Numbered from the stretch's first letter, positions 36,178 to 45,995 are shown. The stretch: DNA of 64,000 nt from Halobacterium litoreum (GCF_021233415.1 NZ_CP089466.1:620001-684000), one strand, 5' to 3'. Notes: generated from the letters alone by a model not told the origin. Program-made: numbers and translations.

Positions 36178-37125
36178 ATGAACGAGACGCGACGCGCCGT
36201 CCTCGCCGCGCTCGCGGACGGCCCGGTCACCGGCCCGGACCTCGCCGACAGCCTCGGGGTCTCCCGAGCGGCCGTCTGGAAGCACGTCGAAGCGCTCCGC
36301 GACGACGGCTTCGACGTTCAGAGCGTCGACGACGGCTACACGCTCACCGGCGTCCCCGACTACGGCGGCGCCGCCGTGGCCTTCGAGTTGGACGCCGACT
36401 TCGACGTGGAGTACCACGACGCGCTCCCGAGTACGAACGACCGCGCCCGCGAACTCGCCGCCGATGGCGCCAGCGACGTGGCCGTCATCGCGGACCGACA
36501 GACGGGCGGGAGGGGGCGCCGCGGGCGCGAGTGGTCGTCGCCGTCGGGCGGCGTCTGGATGAGTCTCGTGTTGCGCCCCGACGTGCCGCCGGCTCGCGTC
36601 CCGCTTCTCACGCTCGCCGCGGCGGTCGCCGTCACCGACGCCGCGCGCGAGGCCGGCGTGGACGCCGCCATCAAGTGGCCGAACGACGTAATCGTGCCCG
36701 ACGCGGGCGACGACTCCGGGCGCGGCGGCGCGAAACTCTGTGGTGTGCTCACGGAGATGGAGGGCGAAGCCAGCAGGGTGTCGTGGGTGGTCGTGGGAAT
36801 CGGCGCGAACGTCGACGTCGACCCCGACGAACTGGCGGGAGACGCGACGAGCGTGCGCGCGGAGGTCGGCGACGTGCCGCGGCGCGCGTTCGTCCAGCGC
36901 GTCCTCGAACGGTTCGACGAACTCAGAAGCGACCCCGCGGGCATCGTCGACGCGTGGCGGGAGCGCGCGGCGACGCTCGGAGAGCGCGTGCGCGTCGAGA
37001 CGACAGACGGCGACATCGAGGGGGATGCCGTGGACGTGACCGAGTACGGCGCGCTCGTGGTCGACACCGAGGACGGCGAGCGCGTCGTCCACGCCGGCGA
37101 CTGCCAGCACCTCAGAACGACTTAG
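36178..37125 (+). CDS. birA: Biotin-[acyl-CoA carboxylase] ligase with HTH
   Basis: This ligase activates biotin with ATP and attaches it to carrier lysines such as Lys575 of PccA. The product has 315 residues. An N-terminal winged helix (TGPDLADSLGVSRAAVWKHV) is followed by the catalytic domain with STNDRARELA, the biotinyl-AMP loop GGRGRRGREWSSPSGG, WPNDVIV and GIGANVDVD, and a C-terminal SH3-like cap. The DNA-binding domain suggests it also regulates biotin genes. It converges on the acyl-CoA dehydrogenase gene with a four-base overlap. Confidence 0.93.
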   Translation: MNETRRAVLAALADGPVTGPDLADSLGVSRAAVWKHVEALRDDGFDVQSVDDGYTLTGVPDYGGAAVAFELDADFDVEYHDALPSTNDRARELAADGASDVAVIADRQTGGRGRRGREWSSPSGGVWMSLVLRPDVPPARVPLLTLAAAVAVTDAAREAGVDAAIKWPNDVIVPDAGDDSGRGGAKLCGVLTEMEGEASRVSWVVVGIGANVDVDPDELAGDATSVRAEVGDVPRRAFVQRVLERFDELRSDPAGIVDAWRERAATLGERVRVETTDGDIEGDAVDVTEYGALVVDTEDGERVVHAGDCQHLRTT

Positions 37126-38870
37126 TCGGCGGTCGGCGCGTCGCCGAGTTCCGCAGGGTCGAGGGCCGCGTACCGCGATATCGCGTCGAAGTGTTCGAGT
37201 GCCAGCGCGTTCTCGGGGTCGGGCCGGTCGCTCCCGAACGCGTCTGCGACGAACGCCTCGGCGACGACTGCTTCTCTCGCGTCGCCCGCTTCGAGCCGGT
37301 CGGCCGCGAGCGCGAGCAGACTGCTCGCCGCGAACACGTCGTAGGCGTAGTCCGCGAGCGCCTTCGCCTCGTGTTGGGCGCGCTCGCGGTCCGCGCCGGC
37401 GAGCGCGAACAGCGCGTCACGGAGGCCGTCGCGCTCCTCTCGAACCGTCTCGACCGTCTCCGCGAGTCGGTCGTCGTCGGCCGAGTCGAGGTGTTCGTCA
37501 ATGCGCGCGAGCAGGGGTTCGGCGGCGTTCTCGCGGTCGAGCGCCCGCAGGAGGTCGAGCGCGAGCACGTTCGACGGCCCCTCCCAGATGGGGAGGACTT
37601 GCGCGTCCCGGAGCAACCGGTGGGTGACGTAGTCCGCGACGTAGCCGTCGCCGCCCCGAATCTCCATCGCGTAGGAGGTGGCGTCCACCGAGAGCCGTCC
37701 GGTCCGGTACTTCGCGATGGGGACGAGCGCGCGCATCAGCGCGTAGGCGTCCTCGTCGCCCGATTCGGCGGCGTCGAGGGCGTGGGCCGCGGCGAGCGTG
37801 ACGGCGACCATCCCCTCGTAGCGCACCGTCCACTCCGCGAGGTCCCGTCGCATCAGTGGGTGTTCGTCGAGCGCGCGCCCGAACGCCTCGCGGTTCGCGG
37901 CGTGGATCTTCGCTTCGAGGAGCGCGCGCCCCGTGACGCCGACGGCGCCCGCGGCGTTCGCGACGCGCTCGAAGTTCAGCATCGTGGTCATCTGCCGGAA
38001 GCCGTTCTCCGGTTCCCCGACGAGGTAGCCGGTCGCGCCCGCCAGTTCGACCTCGCCCGTGGGCACCGAGCGCGTGCCGAGTTTGTCCTTCAGGCGGCGG
38101 TACGTCTGGTCGTTGAGGCTCCCGTCAGGTTTCGTGTGGGGCACGAGGAACAGCGAGAGGCCGTCCACGCCCTCGGGCGCGCCCGCTCGCCGGGCGAGCA
38201 CGAGCGTCCCCTCGGCGTCGACGTTCGAGCAGAACCACTTCTCGCCCGAGACCCGGTAGGTGCCGTCTCCGGCCTCGACCGCCGTCGTCTCGTTTCGCCC
38301 CACGTCGCTCCCGCCCTGCTTCTCGGTGAGGAACATCGCGCCCTCGACGTGGTCGTCGTGCTCGCGCGCCGTGAGGCGGTCGAAGTAGTCCGCGAGCACG
38401 TCGGCGTGGACGCTGTCCTCGCCGTAGTTGTCGAGCACGAGCGCCGCGCCCGCGGTCATCGAGACGGGGCACGCGAATCCGATGTCGGTGTACGCGAGCA
38501 CGGCCTGCGCGAGCAGCGAGTACGCGAGTCCCGGCGCGTCGTCTCGGTTCTCGGGTGCGTCGAAGGCGTCGGCGACGACGCCGAACTCGTAGGTCAGCCG
38601 GTCGTTCTCTCGTTGGGCGGGGTGGTACTCGACGCGGTTCTGCACGTCGCCCCGACGGTCGTAGGTGTGGCGTTCGGGCGCGTGCCGGTTCGCGAGGTCG
38701 GCGTTGTCCGCGATTTCCTCGCCGACGAGTTCGCCCCACTCGGTCAGCCGGTCGTCGACCCACGCCCAGTCGTCGCGGTGGCGTCGCGCGTGCCGGCGGA
38801 GCGTCGGGTCCCACGTCCAGTAGTTGCAGTGGCGACCCCGGTCGAGGTCGCCGTACGACAGTCTGCTCAT
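37122..38870 (-). CDS. Acyl-CoA dehydrogenase, AidB-like
   Basis: The product has 582 residues from the ATG giving MSRLSYGDLDRGRHCNYW. It is a FAD enzyme: AMFLTEKQGGSDVGRNET and YRVSGEKWFCSNVDAEG form the flavin and substrate region, GLSLFLVPHTKPDGS follows, and IRGGDGYVADYVTHRLLRDA and LPIWEGPSNVLALDLLRAL carry the late conserved Arg and acidic residues. The long form and the IWEG(P)SN motif are typical of AidB-like members. Natural substrate uncertain: fatty acyl-CoA oxidation or DNA-alkylation protection. Confidence 0.85.
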   Translation of the reverse strand: MSRLSYGDLDRGRHCNYWTWDPTLRRHARRHRDDWAWVDDRLTEWGELVGEEIADNADLANRHAPERHTYDRRGDVQNRVEYHPAQRENDRLTYEFGVVADAFDAPENRDDAPGLAYSLLAQAVLAYTDIGFACPVSMTAGAALVLDNYGEDSVHADVLADYFDRLTAREHDDHVEGAMFLTEKQGGSDVGRNETTAVEAGDGTYRVSGEKWFCSNVDAEGTLVLARRAGAPEGVDGLSLFLVPHTKPDGSLNDQTYRRLKDKLGTRSVPTGEVELAGATGYLVGEPENGFRQMTTMLNFERVANAAGAVGVTGRALLEAKIHAANREAFGRALDEHPLMRRDLAEWTVRYEGMVAVTLAAAHALDAAESGDEDAYALMRALVPIAKYRTGRLSVDATSYAMEIRGGDGYVADYVTHRLLRDAQVLPIWEGPSNVLALDLLRALDRENAAEPLLARIDEHLDSADDDRLAETVETVREERDGLRDALFALAGADRERAQHEAKALADYAYDVFAASSLLALAADRLEAGDAREAVVAEAFVADAFGSDRPDPENALALEHFDAISRYAALDPAELGDAPTAD

Positions 38871-38918
38871 GGTGAGCGTTGTCACGCGACGTGGCTTGAA
38901 TGTTCGCCCGCCGACCGG

Positions 38919-39359
38919 TCAGGCGTCGACGCGCACCGTCAACACCGGCACCGACGACGACCGCACCACCTTCTCCGCGACGCTCCCCAACAGCAGGCGG
39001 TCGATGCCGCCCCGCCCGTGTGTCCCCATCACGACGAGGTCACAGCCCTCCTCCTCGGCGTACCGCACGATTTCGCGGCTCGGGTTGCCGTCCACGAGCG
39101 CGCGCTCGACGGCCACCCCGTGTTCGTCGGCCAGCGTCTCCACGTCGTCGAGCGCGCTCGCGCCCTCCTCGTTGAGCATCGACGCGACGCTCTCCCACGA
39201 CGAGTCCATCGGGAGCCCCGCGAAGCTCGCGGAGTTCACGACGTACAGCGCGTGAATCGTGGCGTCGTGCTCGGCTGCCAGGTCGACGGCGTGCTCGACG
39301 GCCTCCCGCGTCGCGTCGGAGCCGTCGGTCGGCACGAGGATGTGCTCGTAGCGACCCAT
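38919..39359 (-). CDS. Universal stress protein (UspA family)
   Basis: The product has 146 residues. The start YEHILVPTDGSDATREAVEH and the nucleotide-binding GTHGRGGIDRLLLGSVAEKV (G-2x-G-9x-G-S) show an ATP-binding UspA. It sits alone, 39 bases before the acyl-CoA dehydrogenase gene's promoter region on the same strand. Haloarchaea have dozens of such proteins with unknown individual roles. Confidence 0.92.
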   Translation of the reverse strand: MGRYEHILVPTDGSDATREAVEHAVDLAAEHDATIHALYVVNSASFAGLPMDSSWESVASMLNEEGASALDDVETLADEHGVAVERALVDGNPSREIVRYAEEEGCDLVVMGTHGRGGIDRLLLGSVAEKVVRSSSVPVLTVRVDA

Positions 39360-39397
39360 GTGTCGTGCTAGCGTTCGCAGGGCCGTGGGTTAAGTGT

Positions 39398-40414
39398 TCA
39401 GGGAGAAACGACGCGTTTCACGTCGCTCGCGCCGGCCCGCCGCACCGCCGCCCGCACCGGGTCGCGGACGCCCGCGAGGTTGTCCGAGTCGCCGTCCAAC
39501 ACGAGCAGTCGGGCCTCCCGGCCGGCCTCGATTGTGCCGTAGTTCGCGCCGACCACCTCGGCGCCCGCCCGCGTCGCCATCCGCAGCACCTCGGGCGCCT
39601 CGACGTCACAGCACTTCGAGACGAACTCCATCTCCCGGAACATCGACGGGCTGTTCGTCATCACGTTGTCCGTCCCGAGCGCCACCGACGTCCGGTCGAG
39701 GAGGTCGCGGACCGGCGGCAGGCCGACGTCGGTCACGAGGTTCGACCGCGGGCACACCGCCACCGGAATCTCCTTGTCTTCGACGCGGTCCAAGTGCAGT
39801 TCCTCGGCGTGGACCATGTGGACGAGCAGGTCCGGGTCGAGGTCCAGCGCGGGGTTGATGTCCGAGGCGTCCACCTCGCCCGCGTGGATGGCGAAGGGCT
39901 TGCCGGCCTCCCGCGCGGCGTTGCGCTCCTTCCCGAACTCGCCGTCGGCCGCGCCGCTCGCGCCGAAGCCGTCGGCCACGTCGACGACGTCCGGGTCGTC
40001 CCGGCCGAACGCGAACACGTCCACGTCGGCGGCCTCGGCGGCCTCTCGGAGCGCGTGGACACCCGCCACGCCGCCCTCTCGGAATTCGAGTGTCGCCGCG
40101 GTGCCCGTGGACTGCATGAACGACAGCGAGCGCGCCATCCCCTCGACCAATTCCTCGCGGTCGGCCTCCCGGAGCAGGCGGTGTTTCAGACCATCCGGCG
40201 GCGCCACCAGTTCTTCGAGCGTGAGACCGCGCCCGGCCTCCTTCGCTATCGAGTCCCCGATGTGGGTGTGCGCGTTCACGAACGCCGGCAACACGATGTC
40301 CTCGGACTCCACGTACTCCTCGTCCAACCGCACGATTTCGCCGTCCTCGACGACGAGCGTTCCCTGTACGGGCTCGTACTCGTCGCCCCAGAGGACGGTG
40401 CCGGAGAGTTCCAT
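39398..40414 (-). CDS. Amidohydrolase family metal-dependent hydrolase
   Basis: The product has 338 residues. The metal site is marked by AFVNAHTHIGDSIAKEAGRG near residue 50, then FAIHAGEVD, HMVHAEELHLD and LGTDNVMTNSPSMFREM. This is the pattern of cytosine-deaminase/chlorohydrolase-like amidohydrolases, so deamination or dechlorination of a nitrogen heterocycle is likely. ATG 40414 is taken; a GTG 15 bases upstream is possible. The substrate is unknown. Confidence 0.82.
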   Translation of the reverse strand: MELSGTVLWGDEYEPVQGTLVVEDGEIVRLDEEYVESEDIVLPAFVNAHTHIGDSIAKEAGRGLTLEELVAPPDGLKHRLLREADREELVEGMARSLSFMQSTGTAATLEFREGGVAGVHALREAAEAADVDVFAFGRDDPDVVDVADGFGASGAADGEFGKERNAAREAGKPFAIHAGEVDASDINPALDLDPDLLVHMVHAEELHLDRVEDKEIPVAVCPRSNLVTDVGLPPVRDLLDRTSVALGTDNVMTNSPSMFREMEFVSKCCDVEAPEVLRMATRAGAEVVGANYGTIEAGREARLLVLDGDSDNLAGVRDPVRAAVRRAGASDVKRVVSP

Positions 40415-40478
40415 ACCGAGGCCAGACACTCGGCCACCGTGAACCTTGCCCGACCGCTCCGTCGGCGGCCGCGCCGGC

Positions 40479-41702
40479 TCAGAAGTCGTCGAGTGAGGCG
40501 TACCGGCCGGGCGTGTTCACTTCCGTCACGAGCGCGCCCTCCGTCTCCAGGCCGAGCACGCGCTCGGTCGCCTTCCCGACGCTCTCGACGCCGTCGGCGG
40601 GCGCGTAGACGCCGAGGCGCCACTGCTCGCGCTGGGCGACCTGCAGGGCGTTCACGAGCGTCGACTGCTCGTCCAGCCGCCGGACCTCGCCGCCGACGAG
40701 CACGCCCGTCGTCGACTCCCGCATCGACGGCTCGCCGCGCACGTCGAGGACGACGTGCTCGGGTTCGACGCCGGCGTCTGCCGCGATGTCGCGCTCGAAC
40801 TCGCGGACCGCGTCGTGGTCGGCGCCCACCACGTCGTCGTCGACGTCGCCCATCTCGGCCCACACGGCGCGCTTGAACAGGTCGCGTTCCGCGAGTCGCG
40901 TCCCCGTCTCGGCCGTCTCGTCGTGGGACCGGAGCGCCACAGACAGTTCGTGGTCGTCCATCCGCCGGAGTTGTTCGGCGGTCATCTCCGTGGTGTCCAG
41001 TAGGCGTTCGGTCGCCCGGCGGAGCATCGACTTCGAGATGCGCGCGACGTGGTGGCTGTAGACGGTGGGGTTCATCAGCGCGCGCGCCAGCAGGAGGCTC
41101 TCGGCGGTCTGGACGTTCCCCTCGTCGAGCACCAGTTCACCGTCGATGAACGTGAGCGCGCGAAGCAGGCGCTCGTGGTCGATGGTGCCGTAGGGAACGC
41201 CGGTGTGGTGGGCGTCCCGCACCAGGTAGTCCATCCGGTCGACGTCCAGTTCGCCCGCCACCAGTTGCGCGAGTTCGCCGTCGCCGGCGACGAGCGACGC
41301 GATGTTCGCGGGGTCGAGGTCGTGGTCGTCGAGGACGCGAGCGACGCGGCCCTCGGCGAGCAGTCCGTCCACGTCGTCGTGTCGCTTCCCGGTGTGGCGC
41401 TCCACGACGCCCTCGACGTTGTGGCTGAACGGCGAGTGTCCCACGTCGTGGAGGACGGCGGCGGCGCGCACGCGCTCGGCGCGCTTTCCGCCGATGTCGA
41501 GGTGGTCGAGCGCGCGGTCGGCGAGGTGGTAGACGCCCAGGGAGTGCTCGAAGCGCGTGTGGTTGGCCGACGGGTAGACGAGGCTCACGGTCCCCAACTG
41601 CGTGATGCGGCGGAGTCGCTGGACCGGTGGTGTGTCCAGTAAGTCCGCCGCGACGCCCTCGACCTCGATGTGGTCGTGGACGCTGTCCTTGATGGTGGTC
41701 AT
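40479..41702 (-). CDS. HD-domain phosphohydrolase (dGTPase/SAMHD1-like)
   Basis: The product has 407 residues. The HD metal site is visible: NHTRFEHSLGVYHLADRALD supplies the first His, AAVLHDVGHSPFSHNVEG the HD pair and VDRMDYLVRDAHHTG the last Asp. This is the order found in SAMHD1 and archaeal HD hydrolases, which cleave triphosphate from dNTPs or act on related nucleotides. The C-terminal third is acidic and unassigned. ATG 41702 is the start. Confidence 0.85.
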   Translation of the reverse strand: MTTIKDSVHDHIEVEGVAADLLDTPPVQRLRRITQLGTVSLVYPSANHTRFEHSLGVYHLADRALDHLDIGGKRAERVRAAAVLHDVGHSPFSHNVEGVVERHTGKRHDDVDGLLAEGRVARVLDDHDLDPANIASLVAGDGELAQLVAGELDVDRMDYLVRDAHHTGVPYGTIDHERLLRALTFIDGELVLDEGNVQTAESLLLARALMNPTVYSHHVARISKSMLRRATERLLDTTEMTAEQLRRMDDHELSVALRSHDETAETGTRLAERDLFKRAVWAEMGDVDDDVVGADHDAVREFERDIAADAGVEPEHVVLDVRGEPSMRESTTGVLVGGEVRRLDEQSTLVNALQVAQREQWRLGVYAPADGVESVGKATERVLGLETEGALVTEVNTPGRYASLDDF

Positions 41703-41784
41703 TGGGCCGCGGTTCGTCGTTCTCGCGTAAAAACCCGCGGACGCGTCCCGGGGTTATTTCGTCGCTCGCGCCCCACGAAGCGGT

Positions 41785-42531
41785 ATGCGACGACAGTCCG
41801 CCACGCTCGCCGTGGCAGCCCTCCTCCTCGTCGCCGGCTGTACCGCCCTCGGCGGCAGCGGTGGCGGCGACGCGACCGACGCGAACTCGGACCCGCTGTA
41901 CGAGACGCCCCTGGACACGGACGCGGTCGTGGACGCGCACGTCGACGCCGTGCGGGACGCCGGGACGTTCACGTTCGAGACGAACAACTCCTACGGCGAG
42001 TCCCCCTCGCAGGTGTTGGTGTTCCGCGGCGACCTCGACACCGGCGCGGTGTACGTCACCTCGCGGAGCGGCGACTCCCCGTTCCAGATGTACCGGTTCG
42101 GGAACGGCACGGCCTACGAGCGGCGCGTGGACGACGGCGAGGTGTTCTACGACGACGCCGCGAACGCAGTCGACGGCGCGTCGAACTGGGTCGGCGAGGG
42201 CGTCCGAGTGCCCCTCGACCTGTTCGACTTCGCGTACGTGGGCACGACCACTGCGGACGGCGAGACGGTCCACGTCTACGAGGCCGAGGGGCCGTCGTCG
42301 CTCGCCCCGTCGGACGGGTGGCTGTCCAGAGACGACGTGACCGTCGAGTCGGCGCGAGCGACCCTCGAAATCGGCGAGAGCGGCGTCGTGAAACGCGCGA
42401 GTTACGCGTTCACGGTGGACGATACCGGCGGCACGACCTCGGTGTCGGTGACGCGGACGTACTCGAATCTGGGCGAGACCGACCTCTCGCCGCCGGCCTG
42501 GATTCCGACCGCGCGGAACGCGACTGCGTGA
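41785..42531 (+). CDS. Lipoprotein, DUF7537-like (copy 1)
   Basis: The product has 248 residues. A signal ending LLLVAGC gives a lipobox with the lipid-bearing Cys at about residue 19, then a Gly/Asp spacer. The mature part repeats the plan DAHVDAVRDAGTFTFE, YRFGNGTAYERRV, FDFAYVGTTTADGETVHVYE and ends PPAWIPTA. The paralogue directly downstream shares all of these marks. It is probably anchored outside the cell; the fold may be LolA-like, but that is a guess. Confidence 0.75.
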   Translation: MRRQSATLAVAALLLVAGCTALGGSGGGDATDANSDPLYETPLDTDAVVDAHVDAVRDAGTFTFETNNSYGESPSQVLVFRGDLDTGAVYVTSRSGDSPFQMYRFGNGTAYERRVDDGEVFYDDAANAVDGASNWVGEGVRVPLDLFDFAYVGTTTADGETVHVYEAEGPSSLAPSDGWLSRDDVTVESARATLEIGESGVVKRASYAFTVDDTGGTTSVSVTRTYSNLGETDLSPPAWIPTARNATA

Positions 42532-42571
42532 CGTCCGGAGGGGTTTTCCCGGCGCTGTGCCAAGCCGCCGT

Positions 42572-43345
42572 ATGCGACGACAGTTCGCCACACTCGCCGT
42601 GGTCGCGCTCGTCCTCGTCGCCGGCTGTGCGGCCGGCGGTGGCGGCGACGGCGCGACGACGGCGCCCGGCGACGAGAGCGGCGACCCGCTGTACGAGACG
42701 CCGCTGAACGCGAGCGCGGTGGCCGACGCCCACCTCGCGGCGCTCGAAGACGCCGGGTCGTACACGGTCACGTCGAACGGGACGCAGACGGTACAGAACA
42801 CGACGACCGAGACCAGTTCGGTGGCTCGCGGTGACCTCTCCTCGGGCGCGGTGGCCACGAGTACGGCAACGAGCCAACGCACCGTCGACGGGTTCGCGTT
42901 CGGGAACGGCACCGCCTACCAGCGCTACCAGACCGGGAACGAGACGGAGTACGTGGACGCGTCCGGCCGGATGGGGTCGGCGAGCCAGTACGGCCGCGGT
43001 ACCGTCGCGTCCTACGTCACGCTGTTCGACTTCGCGTACGCGGGCACGACCACGGAAAACGGCGAGACGGTCCACGTCTACGAGGCCGAGGGAACTGACG
43101 CCGTGAACGCGTCCGCGACGGCGTTCCGGGGGCTCAACGAGTCGAATTTCCGGTCGGCGTCCGCGACGATGCACGTCCGCGAGGACGGACTCGTGACGCG
43201 CGCGGGCTACGACATCACGGTGTCGTTCCGCGGGACCGAACAGCGCCTCGCCGTGACACAGCGGTTCTCGGCGCTCGGCGAGACGACCGTCGAACCGCCG
43301 GCGTGGATAGACGACGCGCGAGCGAACACGTCCAGTTCCTCCTGA
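42572..43345 (+). CDS. Lipoprotein, DUF7537-like (copy 2)
   Basis: The product has 257 residues. Signal and lipobox LVLVAGC are followed by a Gly-rich spacer, and then the same motifs as copy 1: DPLYETPLNASAVADAH, FAFGNGTAYQRYQTGN, LFDFAYAGTTTENGETVHVY and PPAWIDDA. It starts 40 bases after copy 1, with near-identical upstream and signal sequence (TATGCGACGACAGT), so the pair arose by tandem duplication. Copy 2 has more N-glycosylation sequons. A third, 5'-truncated relative lies at 57005. Confidence 0.75.
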   Translation: MRRQFATLAVVALVLVAGCAAGGGGDGATTAPGDESGDPLYETPLNASAVADAHLAALEDAGSYTVTSNGTQTVQNTTTETSSVARGDLSSGAVATSTATSQRTVDGFAFGNGTAYQRYQTGNETEYVDASGRMGSASQYGRGTVASYVTLFDFAYAGTTTENGETVHVYEAEGTDAVNASATAFRGLNESNFRSASATMHVREDGLVTRAGYDITVSFRGTEQRLAVTQRFSALGETTVEPPAWIDDARANTSSSS

Positions 43346-43414
43346 CTTCGCCCTTTTCCCCCGGCGCCGTCCGGTGACACAAGGGTTTACCGCGCCGCCC
43401 CCCGAGTACGGCGT

Positions 43415-44425
43415 ATGACGACGTTCCTCGCCGGGGGGACCGGCACCCCGAAACTGCTCGCGGGCGGCCGCGAGGTCTTCGACCCGGCCGACACCACGGT
43501 CGTCGGCAACACCGGCGACGACGTGGAGCTCGGCGGCCTGCTCGTCTGTCCGGACGTCGACACCGTGCTGTTCGAGGGCGGCGACGTCTTGGACCGGGAG
43601 ACGTGGTGGGGTATCGCTGGCGACGAGTCCACGACCCACGACTACCTCGGGGACCTCGCCGAGCGCGCGGGCATCGACCCCGAACCCCGGTATCTCGACG
43701 ACGAACAGCAGACCGCGGGCCGCCGCCTCGCTCGCTGGCGGCGGTTCTCGGGCGCGGCGGAGTTCATGTACCTCGGCGACCGCGACCGCGCGGTCCACAC
43801 GCTCCGCACCGGCCTCCTCGACGAGGGGAAGACGCTCACCGAGGTCACCCGCCTGCTCGCCGAGGCCTTCGACCTCGACGTCGACCTCGTGCCGATGAGC
43901 GACGACCCCGTCGCGAGTATCGTTCACTCGCCCGACGGGGAACGCCACTTCCAGGAGTTCTGGGTGGCGGAGGGCGGCGACCCGGAGGTCGTGGACGTGG
44001 AGTTCCGGGGCGCCGACGACGCGACCGCCGCCCCCGCCGCGGTCGAGGCGATACGAGACGGCCCGGTAATCGTCGGGCCGTCGAACCCCGTGACGAGCAT
44101 CGGGCCGATGCTCGCGCTCGACGGGATTCGGGACGCGCTCGCCGACGCGACGGTGGTCGCCGTCTCGCCGTTCGTGGAGGACGAGGTGTTCTCCGGCCCC
44201 GCCGCGAAACTGATGGAAGCCACCGGCTACGAGGCGTCCACGGCGGGCGTCGCGGACGCCTATCCGTTCGCGGACGCGTTCGTCCTCGACGACGCCGACG
44301 GCACCGACCTCGACCGACCGGTCGTCCGCACTGACACCGAGATGACCGACGACGCGGACGCCGAGCGCGTCGCTCGCGCGTGCCGCGAGGCACTCAGCCG
44401 CGTCGGCGCGGCGGAGGTGGCCTGA
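43415..44425 (+). CDS. cofD: 2-phospho-L-lactate transferase (coenzyme F420 biosynthesis)
   Basis: CofD joins the lactyl-phosphate (or enolpyruvyl) moiety to Fo to build F420. The product has 336 residues. [39 protein letters not shown] and [16 protein letters not shown] are diagnostic. The stop shares a base with the next start (TGATG). It heads a tight four-gene run with a dihydrouridine-synthase-like gene, a CitG-like gene and DUF447. Confidence 0.95.
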   Translation: MTTFLAGGTGTPKLLAGGREVFDPADTTVVGNTGDDVELGGLLVCPDVDTVLFEGGDVLDRETWWGIAGDESTTHDYLGDLAERAGIDPEPRYLDDEQQTAGRRLARWRRFSGAAEFMYLGDRDRAVHTLRTGLLDEGKTLTEVTRLLAEAFDLDVDLVPMSDDPVASIVHSPDGERHFQEFWVAEGGDPEVVDVEFRGADDATAAPAAVEAIRDGPVIVGPSNPVTSIGPMLALDGIRDALADATVVAVSPFVEDEVFSGPAAKLMEATGYEASTAGVADAYPFADAFVLDDADGTDLDRPVVRTDTEMTDDADAERVARACREALSRVGAAEVA

Positions 44426-45156
44426 TGTTCGCGCCCAGAGTCGCGCTCGCCAGCCTCAGCGGCGAGTCCGACGCCGAGTGGGCGGAAGCCTGCGCGCGCC
44501 CCGCGGGCGGCGCGTTCCTCGGTGGAATCGCCATCGACGAACCGACGCGGGAGGCGGCTCGCGCGATGGTCGACCGAGACCGCGAGGAGTTCCTGCCCGA
44601 CGACCCCGTCGCGTTCGTGGACGGCCAACTCGGCGAACTCGACGACGCGTTCCTCCGGGCGGGCGTGAACGTCCGCACGACCAGCCTCGACCCGCTCCGG
44701 GACGTCGCGGCGGTCTGTGCCGACCGCGACGCGATGCTGGAGGTGAACGCGCACTGCCGGCAGGACGAGATGTGCGACGCCGGCGCCGGCGAGACGCTGC
44801 TCCGGGACACCGACCGCCTCTGCGAGCAGGTCCGCGCGGCGAGCGACGAGGGCGCCGACGTGACCGTGAAAGTGCGATCCGAGGTCGAGGACGTGCACCT
44901 GCCGACGCTCGCGAAGGCCGTCGAGCGCGCCGGCGCGACCGGTATCCACGTCGACGCGATGGACTCCCGGCGCGTGATTCGGGACGTGGCCGAGGCCACC
45001 GACCTGTTCGTCGTCGCGAACAACGGCGTCCGCACCCGCGAGGACGTCTTCGAGTACTTCGCGTACGGTGCGGACGCGGTGAGCGTCGGGCGTCCGAGTC
45101 GGGACCCCGAGCGCGTGCGCTCCGTCTATGCCGCGGTGAAGGAGTGGTTCCTGTGA
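44425..45156 (+). CDS. Dihydrouridine synthase-like TIM-barrel protein
   Basis: The product has 243 residues. The flavin-barrel features of Dus-like proteins are visible: LEVNAHCRQDEMCDAGAGE with the active-site-like cysteine region, VTVKVRSEVEDVHLPTLAKA, GIHVDAMDS, FVVANNGVRTREDVFEYF and GADAVSVGRPS. It is shorter than true tRNA-dihydrouridine synthases and lacks their C-terminal tRNA-binding domain, so tRNA may not be the substrate. Its start overlaps cofD and its stop overlaps the CitG-like gene (GTGA). Confidence 0.7.
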   Translation: MFAPRVALASLSGESDAEWAEACARPAGGAFLGGIAIDEPTREAARAMVDRDREEFLPDDPVAFVDGQLGELDDAFLRAGVNVRTTSLDPLRDVAAVCADRDAMLEVNAHCRQDEMCDAGAGETLLRDTDRLCEQVRAASDEGADVTVKVRSEVEDVHLPTLAKAVERAGATGIHVDAMDSRRVIRDVAEATDLFVVANNGVRTREDVFEYFAYGADAVSVGRPSRDPERVRSVYAAVKEWFL

Positions 45157-45995
45157 CGCCCGCCGAGCGCGCCGAACTCGCGCTCCTGCTGGAGGTCGCG
45201 GGCGCCCCCAAGCCGGGGAACGTCGACCGCGAGCGCGACCTCGCCGACCTCCGGTTCGAACAGTTCCTCGCGGGCGCCGTGGGCGCTCGCGCGGGCCTCG
45301 AACGCGCCGCCGACCCCGAGGAACCGCTCGGCGACGCCTTCGAGACGGCGGTCGCGGGGATGGCCGACGCCGCCGGCACGAACACGCAGTTCGGCTGTCT
45401 GCTCCTGCTCGCGCCGCTCGTGCGAACCGCGGCGACCGGCGACCTCACCCGAGAGCGCGCGACTGGCGTGGTCGAATCGACGACCGTCGCGGACGCCGCT
45501 GCCTTCTACCGCGCATTCGACCACGCCGACGTCGCGGTCCAAGAACCGCCTGAGGGAGCCGCGGAGTTGGACGTGCGACGCGGCGCGAACGCGGTGCCGG
45601 CGCTCCGCGACCGCGGGCTGACGCTCGCGGACGTGCTGGAACTGAGCGCGGACCGCGACGCGAACGCCGGCGAGTGGACGCGTGGATTCCCGCGCGTGTT
45701 CCGCACCGCCGCCCAAATCGAGGCGAGTGACGGCCCGCTCGTCGACCGCGCCGCGGACGCCTTCCTGCACTTGCTCGCGGAAGCGCCGGACACGCTCGTC
45801 GCCACGAACCACGGCGAGGCGGTTGCCCGAGAGGTCCGCGAGCGCGCGCTCGAACTCCAGTCCGCCGACCGCGACGCCGTCCGCGCGTTCGCCGACGAAC
45901 TCGTGGAACGCGGCGTGAATCCGGGGACGACGGCGGACCTGACCGCGGCCGCGCTGTTCGTCGCGCTCGAACGCGGGGTGTCGGTGCGTGACTGA
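45153..45995 (+). CDS. CitG-like (triphosphoribosyl-dephospho-CoA synthase family) protein
   Basis: The product has 280 residues from GTG 45153. Family motifs are EVAGAPKPGNVDRERDLADL, NTQFGCLLLLAPLV, DTLVATNHGE and NPGTTADLTAAALFVAL. CitG makes the citrate-lyase prosthetic group precursor, but no citrate lyase or malonate decarboxylase genes are present. An archaeal branch of this family (COG1767) clusters with tetrahydromethanopterin genes in methylotrophs as I recall, so a cofactor-building role near cofD is more likely. Confidence 0.75.
   Translation: MTPAERAELALLLEVAGAPKPGNVDRERDLADLRFEQFLAGAVGARAGLERAADPEEPLGDAFETAVAGMADAAGTNTQFGCLLLLAPLVRTAATGDLTRERATGVVESTTVADAAAFYRAFDHADVAVQEPPEGAAELDVRRGANAVPALRDRGLTLADVLELSADRDANAGEWTRGFPRVFRTAAQIEASDGPLVDRAADAFLHLLAEAPDTLVATNHGEAVAREVRERALELQSADRDAVRAFADELVERGVNPGTTADLTAAALFVALERGVSVRD

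Noticed and set aside
36099-39371. A 1090-codon plus-strand frame across birA and the acyl-CoA dehydrogenase
   Set aside because: It crosses several real genes in the wrong frame; basic and low-complexity.
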